Below are positions 53,542 through 61,907 of a stretch of 64,000 nucleotides of DNA, one piece after another. Both the position numbers and the translations under genes were made by a program. This DNA is from Pseudoflavonifractor phocaeensis (GTDB taxonomy: Bacteria; Bacillota; Clostridia; Oscillospirales; Oscillospiraceae): NCBI RefSeq assembly GCF_016901955.1, contig NZ_JACJLC010000008.1, positions 1 to 64,000 on the forward strand. The letters run 5' to 3'. How positions within the stretch are numbered: position 1 is the first letter of the stretch; every line of letters begins with the position of its first letter. Under the pieces are notes generated by a model. That model was given only the letters and a program-made list of their open reading frames with translations, did no database searches and had not been told where the DNA came from.

Positions 53542-53979
53542 TCATGGATTAGTTTCTCTGGAGAGAAAGTAACCAATGGCCGCCTCGTAGCCGTAGAGTC
53601 CCAGGCCACAGATCTGCCCTACGCAGGCGGGGGCGGTGACGCTCTTGTGGCGGAACTCCTCCCGCTGGTGGACGTTGGAGATGTGGACCTCGATGCAGGG
53701 CGCGTCCACCGCCTTCAGGGCGTCCAGGATGGCGTAGGAGTAGTGGGTGTAGGCCCCGGGGTTCATGATGATGGCGTCGTACACCCCATCGGCCCCGTGG
53801 ATGGCGTCGAGGATGGCCCCCTCGTGGTTGGACTGGAAGCAGTCCGCCGTGGAGCCGTGGGCAGCGGCAAAGTCCTTCAGCCGCCGGCACAGGGCCTCAT
53901 AGGTATTCTGCCCGTAAATACCCGGCTCCCGCTTGCCCAGCAGGTTCAGGTTGGGCCCGTTGATGATGAGGAATTTCAT
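53542..53979 (-). CDS. aroQ: 3-dehydroquinate dehydratase, type II
   Basis: A 145-residue dodecameric enzyme that converts 3-dehydroquinate to 3-dehydroshikimate. Signature NGPNLNLLGKREPGIYG with the catalytic Tyr, NPGAYTHYSYAI, and EVHISNVHQREEFRHKSV with the catalytic His. Coupled to aroK by ATGA overlap. Confidence 0.97.
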   Translation of the reverse strand: MKFLIINGPNLNLLGKREPGIYGQNTYEALCRRLKDFAAAHGSTADCFQSNHEGAILDAIHGADGVYDAIIMNPGAYTHYSYAILDALKAVDAPCIEVHISNVHQREEFRHKSVTAPACVGQICGLGLYGYEAAIGYFLSRETNP

Positions 53980-54482
53980 ACCCTCGCCTCCTGTTCATAA
54001 AGAGCGGCGATCTGTTCCGCCGCCGCCTGGGCGGTATCGGTGTTGGAAATGGTATACTGAGCGTATTTTCGATAGAGCTCGATCCGCTCCGTATACAGTT
54101 TTTTCAGCTTATCCGGCTGGCTGCCCACCAGGGGCCGACCGCTGTGGTCCTCCCCGATGATAGCCTCCAGGGCCCGGTCCCGGAAGAAGATCACCCCGGT
54201 GGCCCCCAGGGCCTCCATGTTCTCCGGCCGGAGGACCATCCCCCCGCCGGTGGCGATGACCGTCCCCTCCAGCCCGGCGGCCTGCCGGGCGGCGGCAGTC
54301 TCCCGGTCCCGGAAGGCCAACTCCCCCTCCGCGGCAAAGATCTCCGGGATGGTGGCCCCGGCGGCCCGCTCCACCAGCTCGTCGGTGTCCACCAGGGGCA
54401 GGTCCAGCAGCTGGGCCAGGATGCGGCCCACGGCGGTCTTGCCGCAGCCGGGCATGCCGATGAGCACGATGTTCTTCCTCAT
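53976..54482 (-). CDS. aroK: Shikimate kinase
   Basis: 168 residues. Walker A GMPGCGKTAVGRIL, shikimate-binding DTDELVE and GGGMVLR, and the lid SGRPLVG. Phosphorylates shikimate. Overlaps pheA and aroQ by four bases each. Confidence 0.97.
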   Translation of the reverse strand: MRKNIVLIGMPGCGKTAVGRILAQLLDLPLVDTDELVERAAGATIPEIFAAEGELAFRDRETAAARQAAGLEGTVIATGGGMVLRPENMEALGATGVIFFRDRALEAIIGEDHSGRPLVGSQPDKLKKLYTERIELYRKYAQYTISNTDTAQAAAEQIAALYEQEARV

Positions 54483-55648
54483 GGCCGCTCCTCCCAGGCC
54501 CGGTAGTTCCCCAGGATCCGGAACTCCGCCGCCAGCTGGCTCAGCTCATGGAGCACCCCGTCCATGCCGTCGGCGGCCAGATCGCCGGTGAAGTCCAGAA
54601 AGAACAGGTACTCCCAGCCCCGGCCGGGAATGGGCCGGGACTCCAGCTTCAGCAGGTTCAGGCCCTGGACGGCGAAGATGGTGAGGATCTCGTGGAGGGA
54701 GCCGCTCTGGTGGGGCAGGCGGAACATGGCGCTGATCTTGTTCCGGCCGGGCCGCAGCTCGGGAACAGGGGACACCACGGCAAACCGGGTGTGGTTCATG
54801 GTGTTATAGTTGACCCCTTCTGCCAGGATATGGAGGCCATAGAGCTCCGCCGCCCGGCGGGAGCAGATGGCGGCGGCGGTCCGGTCCCCGGTCTGGGCCA
54901 CCAGCTTGGCAGACCCGGCGGTGTCCAGGGTGGGCACCCGCTTCCACTCCCGGTGACTGTCCAGGTACTTTTCGCACTGCATCAGCCCCTGCTCATGGGA
55001 GTACACCGTCTGAATGTCCTCCAGAGCCACCCCGGGCAGGGCCATAAGGCAGTGTACCACCGGCACCTGCCACTCCCCCACGATGGAATAGCGGTACTGG
55101 GCCAGCAGATCGTACACCTGGCGGATGGAGCCGGTGGAGGAGTTCTCCACCGGCAGCACGGCGTAGTCGGCCTCGCCCCCCTCCAGGGCGGCGAACACGT
55201 CGGTGAACCAGGCCTTGCCGGCGCTGTTCACCTCCCTGCCGAAAAAGCCCACGGCGGCCTCCTCGCTGTAGCACCCCGGTTCCCCCTGGTAGGCAACCCG
55301 GGGATTGGCCACCGGCTGGCGCGCCCGGGCCAGGTCGGCCAGCCAGGAGGCGTAGCCCGGGTCCTCCGCCCCCTCCTTCACCAGGTGGCGCTGCTGGCGG
55401 CGGGAGATGGCCATGATGCTCTCATACAGGGCGGCCAGATCGGCCTTCCGGGCGGGGTCATCGGTGAGGGCGGCCCGGGCGGCAATGACCTCTTTTTCCC
55501 GCCCGGCGTCCAGCACCGGGATACCCTGACCCTGCTTATATTCCCCCACTTTCCCGGTGACCTCCATCCGCTCCAGGAAAAGGCGGACCAGTTCCCCGTC
55601 GATGCGGTCGATCTCCCGGCGGTATTGCTCCAGTTCGGTCATATCCAT
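54479..55648 (-). CDS. pheA: Bifunctional chorismate mutase/prephenate dehydratase
   Basis: 389 residues. Residues 1-90 are an AroQ-type chorismate mutase (LEQYRREIDRIDGELVRLFL). Residues about 115-295 form prephenate dehydratase (VAYQGEPGCYSEEAA, PVENSSTGSI, and the TRF motif in NHTRFAVVS). The C-terminal ACT domain has the Phe-binding ESRP motif (KLESRPIPGRGWEYLFF), so feedback by phenylalanine is expected. It commits the operon to phenylalanine; no tyrA is present here. Confidence 0.97.
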   Translation of the reverse strand: MDMTELEQYRREIDRIDGELVRLFLERMEVTGKVGEYKQGQGIPVLDAGREKEVIAARAALTDDPARKADLAALYESIMAISRRQQRHLVKEGAEDPGYASWLADLARARQPVANPRVAYQGEPGCYSEEAAVGFFGREVNSAGKAWFTDVFAALEGGEADYAVLPVENSSTGSIRQVYDLLAQYRYSIVGEWQVPVVHCLMALPGVALEDIQTVYSHEQGLMQCEKYLDSHREWKRVPTLDTAGSAKLVAQTGDRTAAAICSRRAAELYGLHILAEGVNYNTMNHTRFAVVSPVPELRPGRNKISAMFRLPHQSGSLHEILTIFAVQGLNLLKLESRPIPGRGWEYLFFLDFTGDLAADGMDGVLHELSQLAAEFRILGNYRAWEERP

Positions 55649-55656
55649 TCGCTCCT

Positions 55657-56700
55657 TTACAACCCCAGCACCTGGCAGGCGGCCAGGGCGGCGGCAGCCT
55701 CGATCACCGGCACCGCCCGGGGGACGATGCAGGGGTCGTGCCGGCCCTTGATCTCGATCTCCACCTCTTCCCCGGTGCGCAGGTCCACGCTCTCCTGGGG
55801 CAGGGAGATGGAAGGCGTGGGCCGGATGGTGACCTCAAAGGTCACCGGCATGCCGTTGGTGATGCCCCCGTTGACCCCACCGGCGTGGTTGGTGCGGGTG
55901 ACCACCTTTCCGTCCCGTACCTCAAAGGGGTCGTTGGCCTCGCTGCCCCGCATGAGGGAGAAGGCCACCCCGGCGCCGAAGTCCACCCCCTTGACGGCAG
56001 GGACGGCAAAGAGGTACTGGGAAAAAACCCCCTCCACGTTGCAGCCGAAGTCGGGGGCACCCAGCCCGGCGGGCAGGCCGGTGACGGCGCACTCGATGGC
56101 GCCTCCCACACTGTCCTGCTCCTCCTTGGCCTCCAGAATGGCCTGGCGCATCTCCTCCCCCTTGCCGTCGTCCAGCACGGGGAAGGCTTTGGCGGCCACC
56201 CCTTTCAGGTCCTCGGTGTCCTCCAGGGAGGCGTCGCAGATGCCGTAGATGGAGCTGATGTGGGCTCCCACCCACACGCCCCGACCGGCCAGCACCTGCT
56301 TGGCCACCGCCCCGGCGGCCACCAGGGGGGCGGTGAGCCGGCCGGAGAAGTGGCCGCCCCCCCGATAATCCAGGCAGCCCTGGCTTTTGATGAATCCGGC
56401 GTAGTCCCCATGGCCCGGCCGGGGGGTGTAGCGGATGGATTCATAATCGCCGGAGTGCTGGTCGGCATTGCGGATCACCATGGCCAGGGGGGCCCCGGTG
56501 GTCTTGCCCTCAAACACCCCGGACAGCACCTCCACCCGGTCGCTCTCCTTGCGGGCAGTGGCGGTGGGGTCCTGGCCCGGTTTGCGCCGGTCCAGCTCCT
56601 TCTGCACCTGCTCCAGGTCCAGGTCCAGCCCGGCGGGCACCCCCTCCACCACCACGCCGATGGCAGGGCCGTGGGATTCGCCAAAGATCATATGTCGCAT
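55657..56700 (-). CDS. aroC: Chorismate synthase
   Basis: A 347-residue FMN-dependent enzyme that makes chorismate from EPSP. Signatures GESHGPAIGVVVEGVPAG, DYRGGGHFSGRLTA and RGSEANDPFEV. Nine bases upstream of pheA. A palindromic repeat lies between it and aroA. Confidence 0.98.
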   Translation of the reverse strand: MRHMIFGESHGPAIGVVVEGVPAGLDLDLEQVQKELDRRKPGQDPTATARKESDRVEVLSGVFEGKTTGAPLAMVIRNADQHSGDYESIRYTPRPGHGDYAGFIKSQGCLDYRGGGHFSGRLTAPLVAAGAVAKQVLAGRGVWVGAHISSIYGICDASLEDTEDLKGVAAKAFPVLDDGKGEEMRQAILEAKEEQDSVGGAIECAVTGLPAGLGAPDFGCNVEGVFSQYLFAVPAVKGVDFGAGVAFSLMRGSEANDPFEVRDGKVVTRTNHAGGVNGGITNGMPVTFEVTIRPTPSISLPQESVDLRTGEEVEIEIKGRHDPCIVPRAVPVIEAAAALAACQVLGL

Positions 56701-56719
56701 AATCGTTCCTCCAATGGTC

Positions 56720-56781
56720 GGGCGGTCCGGAGGCCCGCCCCTACGTCCTTTTCCACAGGGGGCGGCGTCCCCGACGCCCCG
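56720..56781. repeat. Palindromic unit inside the shikimate operon
   Basis: GGGCGGTCCGGAGGCCCGCCC followed by CTAC (its first 20 bases are at 56720-56739), then GGGCGGCGTCCCCGACGCCCC at about 56759-56780. Same type as the units near 1.7 and 3.4 kb. It fills the aroA-aroC spacer and could act as a processing or attenuation hairpin in the operon mRNA. Confidence 0.55.
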
Positions 56782-57954
56782 TTATCCCCGGGCGATCCTC
56801 CCGCCCAGGGCCTCGTAGTCCCGCCAGAACTCCGGATAGGATTTCTGTACGCACTCCGCCCCGTCAATGGTCACCGGCTCCTCGCACCGGATGGCGGCGA
56901 TGGCGGCCATCATGGCGATACGGTGGTCGTTGTGGCCGGACACCTCCACCCCGCCGGGAAGCCGGTCTTTTCCAGTGATGGTCAGGGCGTCGGGGTGCTC
57001 CTCCACCTGGCCCCCCAGGGCACCCAGCACCTGGGTGACGGTGGCCAGCCGGTCGCTCTCCTTGATGCGCAGCCGTCCGGCGTTGACAATATGGGTGACC
57101 TGCCCCCGCCGCAGGGCGGCCATGGCCGCCAGAGGAGGCACCAGGTCGGGGCACTGGCTCACATCCAGCTCCACCGGCCCCTCTCCCTGTAATTTCATAT
57201 AATAGGGCACGATGCACATATCCCCCTGGGTGGAAAAGGCATTGAGCCCTTGGATCTCCAGATCACAGCCCAGGCTGATGGCGGCATACCAGAAAGCAGC
57301 GTTGGACCAGTCGGCCTCGACGGTCAGGTCCCGGGCCTGATAGGTCTGATTTCCCGGCACCCGGAAGGTACTCTCCCCGTCGTAGTCCGCCCGCACCCCG
57401 AACTGCTCCAGGGCGTCCAGAGTCATGTCCACATACCCCCGGGATTCCAGGGGGGTGGTCAGTAAGATCCGGCTGTCCCCCGGCAGCAGGGGGAGGGCGT
57501 ACAGCAGTCCGGTGATAAACTGGGAGGACACGTCCCCCGGCAGGACATAGTCCCCCGGCTCCAGCCTGCCCTCCACCGTCAGCATTCCCTCCGCCTGCCG
57601 GTAGGAGATCCCCCGCTCTCGGAAAAGAGCGAAATAGGGCTCCTGGGGCCGCTCCATCAGCCGCCCGCGGCCGGTAAAGCGGCCGCCCCCCCGGAGTGCC
57701 AGGGCCACCGGGATAAGGAAGCGGAGGGTGGAGCCGCTCTCCCCACAATCCAGCAGGGGCAGGTCCTCCCCCGGCTCTTTCAGGGCGGCCATGCACCGGA
57801 GAGTAGCGTCGATGTCCTGGGAGTGCGTAATGTGCCCGATATGGCTCTCCCCCGCCCCCAGGGCGGCGGCAATGATGAGCCGGTGGGCCTGGGATTTGGA
57901 GGAGGGCGGCGTAATGGTCCCTTTTAATAAGGTAGGGGTAACGGTGATCCTCAT
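56782..57954 (-). CDS. aroA: 3-phosphoshikimate 1-carboxyvinyltransferase (EPSP synthase)
   Basis: 390 residues, somewhat shorter than the 420-430 typical of class I enzymes. The N-terminal PPSSKSQAHRLIIAAAL and LDCGESGSTLRFLIPVAL are the substrate-binding regions; the C-terminal half has RIKESDRLATV and GHNDHRIAMMAAI. Adds phosphoenolpyruvate to shikimate-3-phosphate. Its start overlaps the aroB stop by ATGA. Confidence 0.97.
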   Translation of the reverse strand: MRITVTPTLLKGTITPPSSKSQAHRLIIAAALGAGESHIGHITHSQDIDATLRCMAALKEPGEDLPLLDCGESGSTLRFLIPVALALRGGGRFTGRGRLMERPQEPYFALFRERGISYRQAEGMLTVEGRLEPGDYVLPGDVSSQFITGLLYALPLLPGDSRILLTTPLESRGYVDMTLDALEQFGVRADYDGESTFRVPGNQTYQARDLTVEADWSNAAFWYAAISLGCDLEIQGLNAFSTQGDMCIVPYYMKLQGEGPVELDVSQCPDLVPPLAAMAALRRGQVTHIVNAGRLRIKESDRLATVTQVLGALGGQVEEHPDALTITGKDRLPGGVEVSGHNDHRIAMMAAIAAIRCEEPVTIDGAECVQKSYPEFWRDYEALGGRIARG

Positions 57955-59015
57955 GCCAGCGCCTCCAGCAGAGCAGCCTTGTCCATCCGCCAGGGGATGG
58001 CATGTCCCAGCTCCTCCAACACGATAAGGGAGATCTGCTCCCCCGTTCCCTTCTTGTCCAGCCCCACAGCAGCGGCGTACTCTGCCCCGGTACAGGGGAT
58101 GGCGGTGGGCAGGCCCAGGGCCTCCAGCAGACCGGCGATCTTCTCAGCCGTTCCCGCCGGTGTAACCCCCAGGGAGGTCCCCAGCCGGGCGGCTTTTACC
58201 ATCCCGGCGGCCACCGCCTGGCCGTGGGTCCAGGTCTGGTAGTGCCCCGCCAGCTCATAGGCGTGGCCCAGGGTGTGGCCGAAGTTGAGCAGCATCCGCT
58301 CCCCGGTGTCCCGCTCATCCCGTTCCACTACCATCCGTTTAATATTACAGCAGGTATACAAAATGTGTTCAATTTCTCCCATCAGGGCAGTTCGATCCGG
58401 ACGCTGGGCCAGGAAGGCAAAGAAGGCCCCGTCCTTGATGCAGCCGTACTTCACCACCTCGGCCATGCCGTCGGCAAAGGTGGCGTCGGGCAGGGTTTCC
58501 AGCACCTCCGGGTCCATGAGCACCAGCCGGGGCTGCCAGAAGGCCCCGGCCAGATTCTTCCCGGCCTCCAGGTCGATGGCTACCTTGCCTCCCACGGAGG
58601 AGTCCACCTGGGCCAGCAGGGTAGTAGGGATCTGGACAAAGTCCACCCCCCGGAGGATGGTGGCGGCGGCAAAGCCCGCCAGGTCCCCCACCACGCCGCC
58701 GCCCAGGGCCACCACGGCGTCGGTGCGGGTGAGGCGGGCGGCCATCATGGCCTCCCACAGTCCGGCCAGCTGGCCGGCGCACTTGGAAGACTCTCCGGCC
58801 GGGATCACGTGGCTGCTCACCTGGAACCCGGCGGCGGCCAGGCTGTCCGCCGTTGTTTGCAGATACAGCGGGGCCACGTTGGCGTCGGTGACCACAAACA
58901 GCCGCCCGGCCTTGGGGAGGGCCTTGCGGCAACACTCCCCTGCCCGGGCCAGCAGCCCTCGCTGGATGAGAATATCATAGCTGCGCCCCGGCAGGGACAC
59001 GGTGAGAGTTTTCAT
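57951..59015 (-). CDS. aroB: 3-dehydroquinate synthase
   Basis: 354 residues from the ATG at 59015 (GAAAGGACG upstream). NAD-binding segment GGGVVGDLAGFAAATILRGV, metal-binding region LNFGHTLGHAYEL, and QIPTTLLAQVDSSVGGKVAID. Converts DAHP to 3-dehydroquinate. Follows aroF after 60 bp. Confidence 0.97.
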   Translation of the reverse strand: MKTLTVSLPGRSYDILIQRGLLARAGECCRKALPKAGRLFVVTDANVAPLYLQTTADSLAAAGFQVSSHVIPAGESSKCAGQLAGLWEAMMAARLTRTDAVVALGGGVVGDLAGFAAATILRGVDFVQIPTTLLAQVDSSVGGKVAIDLEAGKNLAGAFWQPRLVLMDPEVLETLPDATFADGMAEVVKYGCIKDGAFFAFLAQRPDRTALMGEIEHILYTCCNIKRMVVERDERDTGERMLLNFGHTLGHAYELAGHYQTWTHGQAVAAGMVKAARLGTSLGVTPAGTAEKIAGLLEALGLPTAIPCTGAEYAAAVGLDKKGTGEQISLIVLEELGHAIPWRMDKAALLEALA

Positions 59016-59075
59016 AGCCGCTTCGTCCTTTCCCGCGCGGTGGGCCGTCAAGCCGCGAGCCCTTCGCGCCTCGTT

Positions 59076-60095
59076 TTATTTTACCAGTGTCTTCCCCACC
59101 AGGTCAACCAGAGCGGTGACCTTGTGCATCAGGGCGTCAAAGTTCTGAGGGGTGAGGGACTGCTGTCCGTCGCACTTGGCGTGGGCGGGGTCGTTGTGGA
59201 CCTCGATGATAAGGCCGTCGGCGCCGGCGGCCACAGCGGCCAGGGCCAGGGGCTCCACCATCCAGTACATCCCGGCTGCGTGGGAGGGGTCCACGATGAT
59301 AGGCAGGTGGCTCATCTGCTTGATGGCGGGGATAGCGGACACGTCCAGGGTGTTGCGGGTGTAGGTCTCAAAGGTGCGCATCCCCCGCTCGCACAGGATC
59401 ACGTTCTCGTTGCCCTCGCTCATGATATACTCGGCGGACATGATCCATTCCTCGTAGGTATTGGACAGCCCCCGCTTCAGGAGGATGGGTTTGCTCATCT
59501 TACCCACCTCTTTGAGCAGCTCGAAGTTCTGCATGTTCCGGGCCCCCACCTGGACCACATCCACCTCCCGCTCGAAGAGGTCGCACATCCGGGGGTCCAT
59601 GATTTCGGTGACGATGGGCAGGCCGGTCTTGGCCCGGGCCTCCATCAGCAGGTCCAGCCCGGCGGTCCCCATGCCCTGAAAGGAATAGGGGGAGGTGCGG
59701 GGCTTGAAGGCGCCTCCCCGGAGCAGGGCGGCGCCGGAGGCCTTCACATCCTCAGCCACGGCGCAGATCTGTTCCTCGCTTTCCACCGAACAGGGGCCGG
59801 CAATGACCGAAAAGTTTCCGCCGCCGATCTTGGCCTTGCCTACGCTCACCACCGTGTCCTCCGGGTGGAACTTCCGGTTGGCCTTTTTATAGGGCTCCTG
59901 GACCCGCATGACCCGCTCCACGTTGGGATCAATGGAGATCTTGTCCATATCCACGGCGGTGGTATCGCCCACCAGGCCCAGAATGGTGCAGCCCACGCCG
60001 TTGGTGACGCCGATCTCCAGGCCCTGCTCCTTCAGCTTTTCCACCAGACGCTGGATACTCTCCTGGCTGGTACCGGGCTTCATGACGACTACCAT
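59076..60095 (-). CDS. aroF: DAHP synthase, type I-beta, with N-terminal regulatory domain
   Basis: 339 residues, first enzyme of the shikimate pathway (PEP + erythrose-4-phosphate). Residues 1-70 are the ferredoxin-like regulatory domain (MVVVMKPGTSQESIQRLVEK), and the barrel holds AGPCSVESEEQ, GGAFKPRTSPYSFQG, KPILLKRGL and VDPSHAAG. The ATG at 60095 is spaced correctly from GAAAGG; another ATG touches that site. First gene of the operon, behind a Phe-rich leader peptide and terminator. Confidence 0.96.
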   Translation of the reverse strand: MVVVMKPGTSQESIQRLVEKLKEQGLEIGVTNGVGCTILGLVGDTTAVDMDKISIDPNVERVMRVQEPYKKANRKFHPEDTVVSVGKAKIGGGNFSVIAGPCSVESEEQICAVAEDVKASGAALLRGGAFKPRTSPYSFQGMGTAGLDLLMEARAKTGLPIVTEIMDPRMCDLFEREVDVVQVGARNMQNFELLKEVGKMSKPILLKRGLSNTYEEWIMSAEYIMSEGNENVILCERGMRTFETYTRNTLDVSAIPAIKQMSHLPIIVDPSHAAGMYWMVEPLALAAVAAGADGLIIEVHNDPAHAKCDGQQSLTPQNFDALMHKVTALVDLVGKTLVK

Positions 60096-60113
60096 AACAA
60101 ACATCCTTTCAAA

Positions 60114-60159
60114 CAAAAAATAAGAAAAGGGCGCCCATTGATGAACTCAATGAGCGCCC
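60114..60159 (-). terminator. Attenuator-type terminator before aroF
   Basis: In RNA (minus strand) GGGCGCTCATTG / CAATGGGCGCCC forms a 12-bp stem with a 7-base loop (60129-60159), followed by TTTTCTTATTTTTT (60114-60128). It lies between the leader peptide and aroF, whose start codon is only about 20 nt further. A preceding hairpin TGGGGC-GAAG-GCCCCA (about 60179-60195) may take part in alternative folding. Confidence 0.85.
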
Positions 60160-60204
60160 AGCATACAAACAGGCTCTATGGGGCCTTCGCCCCACCCATT
60201 TCAT

Positions 60205-60306
60205 TCATCCCTCTGATTTCCCCATGCCAAAAAAGCCGGCGCCCATAAATCGAGCCCAGCCAAAGGAAAACAGGAAGGATGCGGTTGTGAGGGAGCGGTG
60301 TGCCAT
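60205..60306 (-). CDS. Phe-rich leader peptide of the shikimate operon
   Basis: A 33-residue frame from ATG 60306 with a good ribosome site (GTGAGGA, about seven bases away). Residues 11-26 read FLFSFGWARFMGAGFF: six Phe and one Trp in 16 positions. It starts about 30 nt after the predicted transcription start and stops 45 nt before the terminator hairpin. This is the design of a ribosome-mediated attenuator responding to charged tRNA-Phe (and perhaps tRNA-Trp). Confidence 0.75.
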   Translation of the reverse strand: MAHRSLTTASFLFSFGWARFMGAGFFGMGKSEG

Positions 60307-60342
60307 GGTACGGTTCCTCACTTCTCAAAACAGGTTGGAGTC

Positions 60343-60371
60343 ATTATACCCCTTGGTTTTTCAAATTGCAA
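60343..60371 (-). promoter_or_regulatory. Promoter of the shikimate operon
   Basis: Minus strand -35 TTGCAA (60366-60371), 17-bp spacer, -10 TATAAT (60343-60348). Transcription would start near 60336, just before the leader peptide. Confidence 0.8.
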
Positions 60372-60391
60372 CCGGGATTTTGTACAAAGCC

Positions 60392-60410
60392 CCGGGCCAT
60401 TTCGGCCCGG
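60392..60410 (-). terminator. Hairpin after the MATE gene
   Basis: CCGGGCC / GGCCCGG with a 5-base loop lies directly after the stop and is followed on the minus strand by GGGCTTTG, a weak T-run. Probable terminator. Confidence 0.6.
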
Positions 60411-60416
60411 TCTCTC

Positions 60417-61772
60417 TCAATTCTGAGCCTCTACCGCCGGGATATGCCGCAGCAGCCGCCACAGGCAGAGGGCAAAGAGCACCGAGCTGATGGACCAGGT
60501 CAGAGGGTAGGCCCAGTACACCACCCGGATATCGGGGATGAGCCGGACGGTTACGGTGATATAGGTGATGCGCAGGGCACACCACACCGACAGCATGATG
60601 GCCATAGGTACGATAGGCCGGCCCATGCCCCGGAGGATACCGGCGGAGCAGTGGGAGAAGGACAGCAGGCAGTAAAACAGGGATACGGTGCGGGCGTAGG
60701 CCACCCCGAAGGCCACCACCTCGGGCTCGCTGTTGAAGGCGGCCACCAGCACCGGGGAAGCGGTAAAAATGATGACGCCAATGACCTCGGCCAGCAGGGG
60801 ACTGCACAGCAGGCCGAACCGCATTCCCGCCCGCACCCGGTCAAACCGCCGGGCCCCCAGGTTCTGGCTGACAAAGGTGGACAGGGCCAGGGCAAAGCAG
60901 GTCACCGGCAAAAAGGCAAAGCCCTCGATGCGGCTGTAGGCCCCGCAGCCCGCCATGGCCGCCGAGTCAAAGGAATTGATGTTGGCCTGGACGATGACGT
61001 TGGCCAGGGAGATCACCGAGTTCTGCACCCCGGAGGGCAGTCCCAGAGTGATGATCTGCCGGAAGGCGGGTCCCTGGAACCCCACCCGCCGCCAGGTCAC
61101 CTTGTAGCATTCCCCGGTGCGGGTGAGCTTGCGGAAGGCCAGGAAGGCGGACAGGCACTGGCTGAGGATGGTGGCCAGGGCGGCGCTGCCCACCCCCAGA
61201 TTCAGCACCGCCACAAACAGCAGGTCCAGCACCACATTGGCCGCCGAGGCCGCCAGCAGATACTTCATGGGGCTGCGGCTGTCCCCCACCGACTGGAGGA
61301 TGCTGGCCCCCATGTTGTAGAGCACCACGGCGGAGGAGCCCAGGAAGTACACCCGGAAGTAGAGGATGGAGCTGTCGATGACGTCGGTGGGGGTACCGAT
61401 CCACCGCAGCAGCTGGGGAGTGAGGGCCACCCCCAGCACGGTGAGCGCCGCCCCGGCGCACAGTCCCAGGGCCACGGTAGTATGGATGGCCCGGCTCATG
61501 CGCTCCTCGTCCTCCGCCCCGTAGTACCGGGCGATGAGCACTCCCGCTCCCAGGGACACGCCGTTGATAAACCCGATGAGCAGCATGATCATGCTGCTGG
61601 AGGAGCTCACCGCCGCCAGGGCGGGCCGGCCGATAAAGTTTCCTACAATAAGGGAATCCACGGCGTTGTACAGCTGCTGGAACAGGTTGCTGAAAAAGAT
61701 GGGCAGGGCGAAGGTCAGCATTTTTTTGGGGACGCTGCCCTCCGTCAGCCGGTTGTGCCCGGTGTGGTCCAC
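60417..61772 (-). CDS. MATE-family efflux transporter
   Basis: 451 residues, about twelve transmembrane helices in two homologous bundles. The N-terminus is typical (LTEGSVPKKMLTFALPIFFS, then NLFQQLYNAVDSLIVGNFIG). Related exporters use Na+ or H+ gradients to expel cationic compounds. It lies upstream of the shikimate operon, with a terminator between. Substrate unknown. Confidence 0.93.
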   Translation of the reverse strand: MDHTGHNRLTEGSVPKKMLTFALPIFFSNLFQQLYNAVDSLIVGNFIGRPALAAVSSSSSMIMLLIGFINGVSLGAGVLIARYYGAEDEERMSRAIHTTVALGLCAGAALTVLGVALTPQLLRWIGTPTDVIDSSILYFRVYFLGSSAVVLYNMGASILQSVGDSRSPMKYLLAASAANVVLDLLFVAVLNLGVGSAALATILSQCLSAFLAFRKLTRTGECYKVTWRRVGFQGPAFRQIITLGLPSGVQNSVISLANVIVQANINSFDSAAMAGCGAYSRIEGFAFLPVTCFALALSTFVSQNLGARRFDRVRAGMRFGLLCSPLLAEVIGVIIFTASPVLVAAFNSEPEVVAFGVAYARTVSLFYCLLSFSHCSAGILRGMGRPIVPMAIMLSVWCALRITYITVTVRLIPDIRVVYWAYPLTWSISSVLFALCLWRLLRHIPAVEAQN

Positions 61773-61907
61773 TGGAAGTCATCTCCGCTCTCATACTCAT
61801 GTCCCTCCATTATCCTCGCCCCCGGACGAATTGTCAAGGCCGGGGCAATCACCCTTTGGGCCGGATGGAATAGGATGGAGCAGTCACGGAGAACGGAGGA
61901 GCGGGTC

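Noticed and set aside
60117-60340. A T-box riboswitch before aroF
   Set aside because: A GGGTGGGGCG stretch loosely resembles the T-box core, but the ACCGCGG part and a Stem I are missing; the leader peptide explains the region better.
60300-61907. Upstream extension of the dpaA frame to 60300
   Set aside because: It runs antisense through the MATE gene; the DpaA family N-terminus and a GGAGGAG site fix the start at 61908.
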